Positions 34,411-43,160 of a DNA stretch of 64,000 nucleotides are shown in pieces. A program made the translations under genes and the position numbers. Each line of letters starts with the position of its first letter. The first letter of the stretch is position 1. The notes beneath the pieces are model-generated. The model made no database searches and had not been told where the DNA came from. It saw only the letters and a program-made list of their open reading frames with translations. The stretch is from the NCBI GenBank assembly GCA_024196135.1, contig JAMQCK010000020.1, positions 62,001 through 126,000 of the forward strand, read 5' to 3'. Source of the DNA: Pleurotus ostreatus/Saccharomyces cerevisiae fusant (Eukaryota > Opisthokonta).

Positions 34411-35106
34411 GGACTCACGTCCACCCTTTCCCCTTGCACCTAGACGCGCATCTTTACTGCTGCATCTGTCATGTCCACCACGTCCGTCTCTGCATCCATC
34501 ACGCATCGTGTCCCATTCTCTCTTCAGGCTTGCCTTTCTCTCATTCGCGCGTCTGCTATAGCCATACTCGCATTCTCTGTCTGTATTACTACTCACATCC
34601 CCTACACGTTTTGTGGCATATCTGTTCTGTCTGCGGATGCACCGCTGCTTCACCGGTCGGCTCGCTCATTAGGGACTTAACTCCCTCATGTTCTTGATAC
34701 ACATCGTTCTTTGTCACGACACACAACTATTCCACAGCTGCTATGCAATGAACGTCGAACTACGCGCGATCAATATGAAGCTATGCTCTGCGCGGGCTTC
34801 GCAAACCTACAATGAGCCTACTAGCCAGGGACTTCGGATACGGGACGCAGCAGAGACAGAAGCAAAGGAAGACGTTAGGCGTGGCGGAGGTGTGGTGGAA
34901 GACAGCTGAAGGAGGGCACGGCGTCTGCAGCCATCGATAGCGCAGCGACTGTTATTGAGGCAAGCAGTGCAGATTGAAGCAAAGGCGTTTCGCTAACGCT
35001 CAAAGGCAGACCTCATCACGCCATAGCGCCTAACACGGCAAGTACCTCCAGTGCGCCACACTCACACCGTCCGGGACGCGCTCAAAGCACCCCGGGATAT
35101 GGCGCT
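34411..35106. terminator. Convergent 3' flanks, heme oxygenase (+) / unknown gene (-)
   Basis: About 700 bases between two converging genes. The first 300 are C/T-rich. A direct repeat GCGCCACACTC occurs at about 35053 and again at 35112 inside the neighbouring gene. No gene is seen. Confidence 0.45.
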
Positions 35107-35117
35107 TTAAAGCGCCA
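35100..35117. repeat. Perfect 18-bp palindrome over a stop codon
   Basis: TGGCGCTTTAAAGCGCCA is fully self-complementary. It covers the TAA stop (35107-35109) of the minus-strand gene, so the last codons and first 3'-UTR bases can fold on themselves. Confidence 0.7.
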
Positions 35118-36506
35118 CACTCCCGTGCCGGCGCTTACGTTGGAAGAACGGCAGATGAAGCCTGCCGATGAGGGAGCGCTTGGTCGTGTGCTTGGTGGAC
35201 TTGCTGCTTGTCGTGGCCTTCACGGGCTTGCTGGTGGCATGCGCAGTGGGCTTCTCGGTCGATGCCTTGCTGACCTTGCCTGTCTTGCCCTTCGCGCGCT
35301 TAGACTTATGGTTGTGCTTGTGGCGCTTGTGAGCTTTGGAAGATACGCCGAGCTCGCGGGTGTATAAGGCCTGGTGGAGGAATTAGCTTTGGACAGCAGT
35401 TCGATTGAGGTGAAGATCGTGCGCACCTCCAGGGCCTCGTTCACCCCCTGCGCAAAGCGCCAGTATTCATCGGCGAGGCGGAGCTTGAGGATCCATCCGA
35501 GGATGTCGTCTTCATCGGACGCAAGGGGAGGGCGTGACCCCTCGTCGCTCGGGTCGTTCGAGCCAAGGTGCTCGAGACTGTGATCGTGACTGTGGGATGG
35601 GTTGAACGCTTCCGCGGAGCCTATAGTGACCCCCAGAGTCGCTGAAGACGATGAAGCACACATGTCCGTAGGAGCAGCTAAGGTGGTATTGACGCGTTGA
35701 TCCAGCTGGCGAAGTCGGTCCTCGAGGGCGAGACGAACGTTGATCAGCCTGCAAGACCGTCAGTCGCTAGTTCAGTCAAAAGTAAGTAGAAGAATATCGC
35801 ACCCATTCACATACGCGGACATCTGCTTCTTCGTCTCTTTTCCAATGCGGTCATATAGCCGATATGCACGACGGAGGGTCCCAAGCACAATATCGTCCGC
35901 AGCGGCAAGGACAAGCTGGAGTTTGGTGGCATCGGGGAGGGCGAAGCGGATCAGGGCAGAGTCATCAGTAGGGCCAGAGTCAGTGTTTGGGTCAGCGCCA
36001 GTGGACGAGGTGACGTTCGACGATGCGGGAAAAGCGAGCTCAGCCGATGTTTGAAGACTTGGCAGCTGGAAGTGGAAGGTGCCTGCGGCGCCCTTGAGAG
36101 AGGCTATAGGACATTGAGATGAGTATAGTTGCGATAGACCAAAGGGGCGACGCGTACCTTTGCTGAGCACCCGCGCTCGAGGGTCTACAGGGTATGTAGA
36201 GGTCGGTAGTGCGAGAGGCTCTCCTCCTAGCTCAACGTGGCGGGTGTGGAGGCTGTTTTATATGATCAGTTCGCATGCCTGTGAGGACGGCTTGAATGAG
36301 GCGAACCTAGTCAACCTCTCGGCTAGCAGCATCTCACTCTCCTCGTACGCTTTGCAGATGTTGGTCATGTAGTCACCCAGCAGTCCAAGAACTTCAGTCA
36401 GCACGACCGCGTGGACGTGAGAGTCGACGGTGGCATTGTACTCGTCTTCGACGGTGGCAAGGTCAGAAAGGGACTCGATGAGAACTTCGCGCGACGGGAC
36501 GGCCAT
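35107..36506 (-). CDS. Unknown basidiomycete protein, tandem paralog A
   Basis: I do not recognise the family. Exon 1 from ATG 36506 gives MAVPSREVLIESLSDLATVE and YNATVDSHVHAVVLTEVLGL. Later exons give a helical middle (LPDATKLQLVLAAADDIVLG, RLYDRIGKETKKQMSAYVNG, LEDRLRQLDQRV), an acidic stretch and a conserved WILKLRLADEYWRFAQGVNEALE. The final exon is strongly basic (KAHKRHKHNHKSKRAKGKTG) and ends near KRSLIGRLHLPFFQRKRR. The last intron (35426-35371, donor GTGCGC, acceptor CACCAG) is needed to reach this tail and matches the intron position in paralog B. The first intron boundary is uncertain. A TATA box lies about 90 bases upstream. The basic tail suggests nucleic-acid or nuclear localisation; this is inference. 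Confidence 0.65.
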
Positions 36507-37089
36507 TGCGAGCGAGTATGAGCAAATCTCTGGTGGGGAGGAGATGACGGCCAGAGAGAAGGAATTGAGCGCACCCAGAAAGACGCGCGGCGCTTATATA
36601 GATGGAACAATGGCCGTGATCGCCTCGTGTTCGTGGCCATGGTGTGACGAACAACAACAATGGCAGTGCTTTTCGACACACCCATTGTGGCCATCGCGGG
36701 ATTCTGCCGATGACTTCGTCGGGCCACTACTATCGATGACTCCTTCGGACCATTGAATGTGGATGCTGTTTAGCATCGGGCGAAGGTTGTTACCCGTCGT
36801 GATGGATCGGGACAACGTACACTCGGCAGTCGCCGAACTATTGTTCCCGATGTGGACGATGCCACGATGTTGGTCACTCTTGATCATGAGTGCCTGCATA
36901 GACGTTCGTTGATGAACCGACGGTATAGACTTGTATCAACCATATCAACCGATACATATCACACAGATGAACTGGATGGTTGGTGGCTTCCTCGCCGTCC
37001 GCGTTTAGAAGTCGACGTGAGCTGGGGTTAAGGGCAGGTCGAAGTACTTTCGAATAAGTTTCGATGCCGAAGATATATTAGTACAATGG
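36507..37089. other. Intergenic between paralogs A and B
   Basis: About 580 bases with the promoter of A and the 3' flank of B. Several CAATGG/CCATTG words cluster at 36604-36700, which may be CCAAT-like sites. No gene is seen. Confidence 0.4.
36593..36600 (-). promoter_or_regulatory. TATA box of paralog A
   Basis: Minus-strand TATATAAG about 87 bases upstream of the ATG at 36506. The paralog has a similar element at about the same distance. Confidence 0.6.
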
Positions 37090-38359
37090 TTAGTCCTTCA
37101 ATAAGACACGTATGTTAGTCGACGAGAGCTTGCTGTGGAGCTTATGCTTTTGTTGCTCGCGTCTGCGTTGTACGAATGGTCGTGAAAGTTTGTCGATGAA
37201 GGTGCGCTTAGGGATAGACGCTCTATCAGCGTAGAAAGCATCCGAGGGCTTACGAGTCTCTACGGCGACACAAATATGCCCGTAGGATGCCTGCACCAGA
37301 AGTTCAGTACCCTCGCCATGGCGGGTGAGCATATTAAGCACCTTACCTCGAACGTACGTCTAACGTCGTGTACATAGCGCCGATCTTGGTCCGCAACGCG
37401 CAGCCTGATCGTCCATGTAAGAGCCGCGCTCTCCCCTTCAGCAGGCTCACATATGCTGGTGGGCAAGGGTGGGTCTCGGTCCGCCTGTCTAGGTAGACGG
37501 GGAAATAAGGCAAGGTCGACATCGAAGGGACGATAATCATCGAGCCCGTCGTCCACTTCGCTTTGCGGGGCATCTTAAAGGAATGCAGCGTTATTGTCCC
37601 ACAGTCCATGAAGTTGCTTGGCCATCTCTTGACGAAGCCAGCCGAGCCTGAGGCCCAGTCAGTGGATTCTCCGCTCCAATAATGTCACGAAAACACTCAC
37701 TTCCGAATTTCTGGAGTCAATTTGCGCTGAACCTCCCTCTCTGACAAGTCGTAAATATCGGCAGCGCCCTGCACGATGCGTCGTGCCCGGCAGCCGGCAG
37801 TGAAGAGAAGAAAGTCCAGTTTGACGTCGTCGGAGAGCAAAGACGTGATCGTAGTAGCGATAGTGCTGGGGTCAAAGTCGGAGGTATAAGCAAGCTTCAG
37901 GACATTGTGGGGAGCGACAGATGTTGGGAAAGATGGCTTCCGGAAGTTAAAGAAGCGCTCCGTGGCCTTCAAGACGTCTGTTATATGCTAAGTATACGCT
38001 AGTTATGAAATGAGGGTGCAGCTACCTTTCGAGCAATCTTCAGCGGACTGTTGTCAGGTGGATGATGATACAGCCAAAATTCTAGCGGCAGCAGTCCACC
38101 AAGTTGGTTGCATCGCTCGTTCAGGCTGTGACGTGTTAACGGAATAGAGGACGAGCAAGATACTATGAAGACTGACATCGTCAATGTATCTGCCGATAAT
38201 GACGCCACCTCTCTAAGCCCCGTCAGTGCGGAGTGGCACGAGGGACTCGGCGAGCATCAATGCGTTGACATGATCCTCCACAACGGAGTTGTACTTATTC
38301 CTGACTTTTTCGAGGTCGCATATGTTCCCAATCACTCCTTTGTCAGAGACTTTGACCAT
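37090..38359 (-). CDS. Unknown basidiomycete protein, tandem paralog B (possibly broken)
   Basis: Start MVKVSDKGVIGNICDLEKVR at 38359, then YNSVVEDHVNALMLAESL, aligns with paralog A. Matching exons follow: LGGLLPLEFWLYHHPPDN, LLSDDVKLDFLLFTAGCRAR, IYDLSEREVQRKLTPEIRK, and WTIRLRVADQDRRYVHDVRR before an intron (donor GTAAGG). The basic tail ends in KRTFIDKLSRPFVQRRREQQ and LLKD. An in-frame TAG at 38213-38215 lies where A reads through. It could be removed only by a 27-base GT..AG intron, unusually short. So B is either a slightly broken gene or has a minimal intron. An earlier ATG at 38518 lies upstream of the TATA element and is rejected as the start. Confidence 0.55.
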
Positions 38360-39137
38360 GATGTAGGAAGGAGCGAGCGGGATACTAGAGGACGAACGCG
38401 GCTTGAGCAGTGGCACGCTAGGCTTCAGGGGAAAGGCGAGGTCGAAGTAGATCGCGGGGGATTGTATATAAGAGGGTGGGACATTGGGTGTGAGGGTCAT
38501 AAACAATGCGTGATGCATGGATGCGGTGTGAGCAGCGCGTGCTGACGACCGTTCAAAGAACGCGTTGAGTCTTGTGTAACGACACTATCGCAGTCGTAGA
38601 GTAAAAACGTGGTCTAAGGACTGAGCTTACGTGTGACAATGGTGCGCAAGGTTCGAGAAATGGACGTTTGGCGAGAGAAACCTTGTTGGGCTTGGATAGT
38701 TCCATGATGGCGTTTGTGAAGGGGTTTCGGCAATTGCCGTGCTATCGTTTCCAGCGCTCAACCTGGGCTCGGGGACTTCCCCGTTTGCCAATGACCTCCC
38801 CATATACACGTAGCCATGGTATGACTGTCACAAGCTCCTCTGAACATACAACGGTATCAATGCTTCGTAGGCAATATGCGAGCAAGGATGGGCGCATGTA
38901 GGCGCCATCACATGATTGTGACAGCAGAGCTCGGTCACAACACTTGACCGCCTGGTCAAGTCGTCAGCGCCCACCATCGTCCTCGTCCACAGCGAGCCAC
39001 ATACAGCCTACAGTCCTCCGAAGCGAGCAAGGGAACGCTTTCGTTGTTACATATATCTTATCGCGTCCGAGCAGCCCACCCAGAGCTGCTTATCCCCGAC
39101 CGCGGGAACGACGCAGGCCACAGCACGAGCGCTGGCA
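38360..39137. other. Intergenic: paralog B promoter and duplicated promoter
   Basis: About 780 bases. The left part holds the promoter of paralog B. From about 38890 the sequence matches the promoter of the right-hand duplicate gene. Open frames here show no recognisable features. Confidence 0.45.
38464..38472 (-). promoter_or_regulatory. TATA box of paralog B
   Basis: Minus-strand TTATATAC about 105 bases upstream of ATG 38359, parallel to the element of paralog A. Confidence 0.5.
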
Positions 39138-40420
39138 ATGAGCGCGACCGCAACGATGACACAGACGATACCAGCAGCAGCATCCGGAAGCAAGAGGAAG
39201 GTGGACGTACTGGGAGGCGGGGCCGCGGCGGGAACCGCGGTCGACGACGACATCGTCATACTAGACGGGCCCGCCGAGTGGAACGGCGCACAGGTGCCCG
39301 CGAGGAAGAGGCCGCGCGTCGAGGTACGCGATCCGGCAATCCTGATTTTCGTCGCTGACACTGGACCCCAGGAGCAGACAACCACGCTTGCCACGAATCC
39401 ACAACTCCCCCCACCCCCACCCCCTCGACAAGCGCCGCCACCTACTTCAAAGGGCAAGCAGTGGGGCAACCTCACCGGTTTCTTGGCCCTCCAAGCCGCC
39501 CTGCGCGCGAAGCGTGCCATGCGGGGGTACTCGTCTACCCCAAGCACCAAGGAATGGACCGAATGGGTACGCGAGTCACTTTGCGTCCGCGTCCTTCTCT
39601 AACACCCCACCAGGGACTGGGATACTTTGACTTCGAGCTTCCCGACAAAGACCGCCTGGTCGCCGAACACAAGAGTGTCGTCAGCCGGCCCCTGCAGCCA
39701 GCGTCTCCCCCCAAACCCTCGTCGGTGCCTTCGGTGCGTGTACCCCCACCGCCTAGCTGAACCTCGCCTGACGTTGTTGCAGCCCGCGAAGCTCTATCAG
39801 GACTCGCTGCGCAACCAGGTCACCTCTGCCCTCGCGCTCGCCGAGACGCTGCACGGTCTCTATTCCGGGGCCGCGTCCAACAGTCCGCAGGCCGCGTCTA
39901 TCCCCCAAACGATCGCGCCGTCGGCCTTGGCACTCGCGAGGCCTGCCGCCCCACCTGCCCAAGCCCAGGCGCATACCCAATCTTATCCCCCTGTACCTCC
40001 CGCCGCACAAGCGCCGCCGCCGCCTGCAGTGCCCCCTCAACAGCTCAATCGCGGTGCTAGCAATCCACCCAACCTCGCAGGACCCTCGAGCGCCCCGCGT
40101 ACCATGGCACCGCCTCCCGTCCCCACCCCACTCCCCGCCAATCAGGCCGGATCCCGCCCCGCAACAGCGGCGCCTCCCACGCCCTTCGTCGCACCCAGCA
40201 CCCCCGCAAGCGCATCCCATCCTGCTCGACCGCCGAGCGCGCAGATCCGTGATCCACCACCACCGACGGGGGCGAGAGAAGGGAGGGAGGGGGAGATCTC
40301 TCCGCCCCCTCCACATTCCCATGCGGCGATGCAGCAGCGGACGCCGATGCGGACCGCCGCTATGTGGTGGGGGTACGCCGGGGGTGCAGCGAAGGCCGCA
40401 GGCGCGCTCGAGGGGGCGTC
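38890..40420 (+). repeat. Segmental duplication, left copy
   Basis: Matches 48097 to about 49600. It starts at GTAGGCGCCATCACATG upstream of the gene and runs through promoter, three introns and most of the last exon. The promoter parts are clearly diverged, while exons 1-3 are about 97% identical. After about 40255 the match breaks into short blocks and then stops. Confidence 0.85.
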
Positions 40421-40655
40421 GGGGTGGGGGGCGCGACGAGTTCGACGCTGGCGCGCGCGACGCGGGAAGGGGAGGGGGGTGGTGCGACAAGTGGAGGGGG
40501 CGACGCGACGCGAGGGGGACAATCGTGCAGGAGGGGGAGCGGGAGGGGGGGGGGGGGAAGGGGGGTGGGGAGGAAGACCTCACCTGCGAGCGAGGGCGAG
40601 TCGCCATCTCGCGCGAGCGCGTCGTCGAGTACGCCCCCCTCCTTCTCCCCTTTGA
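39138..40655 (+). CDS. Duplicate of the Gln/Pro-rich gene with a replaced C-terminus
   Basis: Exons 39138-39323, 39372-39566, 39614-39733 and 39783-40655 give about 457 residues. Residues 1 to about 330 match the right copy: a basic cluster ARKRPRVE, a proline run, KQWGNLTGFLALQAALRAKR, WTEWGLGYFDFELPDKDRL, and Pro/Ala-rich sequence to RPPSAQIRD. The Gln/Met-rich domain of the right copy is then lost, and the frame runs through Gly/Arg-rich sequence encoded by purine-rich DNA. In exons 2 and 3 all eight differences from the right copy are silent, so this half was probably under selection after duplication. Whether the shortened product is made is unknown. Calling it a pseudogene is the alternative. 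Confidence 0.55.
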
Positions 40656-41460
40656 GATGAACGAGGGTGCAGTCGCGTGTTGTCAAGGTGAGCAAATCGT
40701 CTCTGCTGTACATACTGACGAGGGGGGAAGGGGGGACCTACGACGAGGGGTTGGGAGGTGAGAGGGGACCCACGATGAGGCGGAGGGGAGGGAGGGGAGT
40801 CGAGACGAGACGAGGTGGGGTGATAGGGGAGGGCAGTTGCAGGGATTCGTAGGCGTACGTCGAGTACTCGGATGTAGTAGATAGCTTGCTTAATGACAAC
40901 GAGTTTTCCTGAACACGAAGGGGGCGAGCGTGCCGAAGGGGGGAGGATTCAGAGAAGAGGGAAGGGGGGGGATAAGGGCACGACGAAGGCGGCTCACCGT
41001 GAGTGTTGGTGAGTACGCGTCGTGCGGTCGGGCGTGCGTGAGTCTGCGGAAGTGCTTACTCGTGTAGAGCGCGTGCGAGGGGAGGGTACGAAAAGGGAGG
41101 AAGAAGCGAAAAAATATGAGGGGACATAGGCCGATGCGTCGGTGGTGGCACTCGACCATGCAGCCGGCATAGCCGTGGTGAGGGAATCGTATCGGAGGTC
41201 ATGAGAGTGGTAGATAAACGAGGTGGGAAGAGGGAGAAGCGAAGTTGGGGGAGGGGAGGAGCACGAGCACGAAGGAAGCGGGAGAAGGATGAGTACAACA
41301 AGTAGAAGAAAGACGAAGAAGAGCAGACGAGTTGAGAATAAGATAGAGAAAGAGAAGGGGAGGATAAGTCCAGAGCGTAGGGGGAAGGGGTGGGGGACAA
41401 GCACGACGGGATGGAGAAGGGGGAGGGGGAAAATAACAATCCACCACGAAATGTCGGTGG
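40250..41460 (+). repeat. Purine-rich (G/A) low-complexity tract
   Basis: The plus strand is dominated by GGGGA, GGAGG and GAAGG words for about 1.2 kb, including an uninterrupted run of 13 G at 40545-40557. The bias produces long pyrimidine-rich frames on the minus strand that mimic Ser/Leu/Phe/Pro-rich proteins. These are not genes. Confidence 0.75.
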
Positions 41461-42220
41461 TAATGAGCAGGGCGACGTCGCGGGTAGAGCCGACCTAGTG
41501 GACTCGCAAATTCAGCGCTATCCTCTTCGCGACGAGGATAAGGAACTCACTAACACACGCATGAGCCATAACTCAGCCGACTTGAATTTCGTGCATTCGG
41601 TCTTCATCCATGACTTACGAACGAGCGCGCGGACGCGTCAGGGCGTTGGGGGCACCTCTTTACTCACCATTCTATCTATCTACGGCACACGGCTATTGCT
41701 CGCTACCTACCTACCTGAATCGACACCGAGCGCGGTCTGCTTGAGAACCTTATACCGCCGTTGACTCACTCCGGCGGCAAGGACGAGTCGAGATCTTGCT
41801 GCCGTGGTTGCTTAACATCCAGATTGCAGTGAGGCACGTGGCAGACTGACCTCGATGACTTCAGAAGGGAGGGGGGAGGGGTTGTGGCGCATCGCTAAGG
41901 GGGTCCCCGGGATGCTGAAGACTCACTGACTGCATTTTGCAAAAGACGCCGCCGAGGGATGATGGAAAAGTGAGGGGAGTGAGGATATTGGGAGGGGGTT
42001 AGGGAAGAAGGTCGAAGGAGGCGAAGGGAGGTTGGTAAAAGGGAGAGGGGTGCATCACCTCGCCTCGCCCGATTTGTTGACTGCACGACGAACTCAGTCT
42101 CATGATGATCTCAGCGGTGCGGCACGCGCCTTTGCGCATAATGACGCCCGAGGGGCACGACTGAACTCGGTACCCGTGTGCCCCCTCTTGAAGGGGGTGG
42201 CGTTTTCGGGTATGCCTTCT

Positions 42221-42710
42221 CAAGGGGGAAAGGTCCCCCTTCGTCACTTTCATCACCCAAGGGGCACGCGCATGCCTCCGGCGGCTCGGGGCTCGCGATA
42301 AGGGGGCTCTGGCGTGTGTCTACACGGCGTGAGGGTGTGCGCGATGCTAACGTGCACGCTTGATGGGCTCGCTCGCGGGGTTCATGTCAAAAATCCGCCC
42401 GAAACTCGTCCCCCTTCGACGAAAGGGGGGGTGGGCACGGCTGACTTCGTTGAGGAAGGGGGAGGATCCCCCTCGCAGTCGCTTTCTTCAGCCGAGGGTG
42501 GCGCACGCGTGCCTCCGGCGGTCGGGACCTCGAGAAAAATGACTGAAATGGGAATTAGTGACTTTTGGCAAGGGGCGAGTAGGTGCACGTACCGATTTTC
42601 GTCACATCCCCGAGCGCATGGGCCGGATTGGGGGAGGAGAGGGTCCCCCCTCGTCGAATTCTTTCGCCGAGGAGCCGCACGCATGCCTCCGGCGGTTCGA
42701 CGTCCAGGAA
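42221..42710 (+). repeat. Three copies of a GC-rich hairpin element
   Basis: Copies lie at about 42221-42297, 42455-42535 and 42629-42710. Each begins with a G-run/C-run hairpin (such as AGGGGGAAAGGTCCCCCT), continues with a TTTC-rich spacer, and ends in CACGCATGCCTCCGGCGG or a close variant. The second and third copies are followed by similar GAAAAATGAC / GGAAAATGGAC sequence. The spacing is 174-238 bases. Confidence 0.7.
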
Positions 42711-43144
42711 AATGGACTTGAGAAGAGGTGTCAATGCGTCGTCTCGCGGATATGAAATTATTTTACTGTCACGCGCAATTTCCCCGTCGAACGGCGCCTA
42801 CAGAGACGAAGGGGCCTTGAGGACGACGCCGGGACCCCAGAATCGAGAGCGAGGCGCAAGATCTGTGTGCAAGTCAATGTGCAGCACCCCACGAAAACAG
42901 TCGTAGACGTACGTTGCTTGCGGCGCGATCGCGTCAGCTCTCTCCCCGTCATCTCGCCGTCGGGATGCCAGCGAAGCGGCCGCCTCGTCACACGTGTTCC
43001 GTCGACGAGTCTCCTCGCCGTGTTGACAATGACACCATCCCGCCGATCTCCCAGGCGAGAGTCTCGGTCAGGGCGTATACGTGGCACGACGGCGGAGGAG
43101 GTGGGCAGCGGCGCGCGCGACGAGCCCCCCAGCGACAACATGGC

Positions 43145-43160
43145 GGGGGGGGGGGGGGGG
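43145..43160 (+). repeat. Homopolymer of 16 G
   Basis: An uninterrupted G run flanked by GGC and TGACG. Such runs are often length-uncertain in assemblies and can form G-quadruplexes. Confidence 0.8.

Noticed and set aside
36600..37080. Possible third member of the 35-38 kb family
   Set aside because: No N-terminal, middle or tail motif of the family could be read in any frame.
38516..38518. Upstream ATG for paralog B
   Set aside because: It lies upstream of the probable TATA box and adds about 53 residues with no match in paralog A.
40994..41447. Overlapping minus-strand frames rich in Ser, Leu, Phe and Pro
   Set aside because: They are open in several frames only because the plus strand is purine-rich; there is no start context, domain or intron signal.
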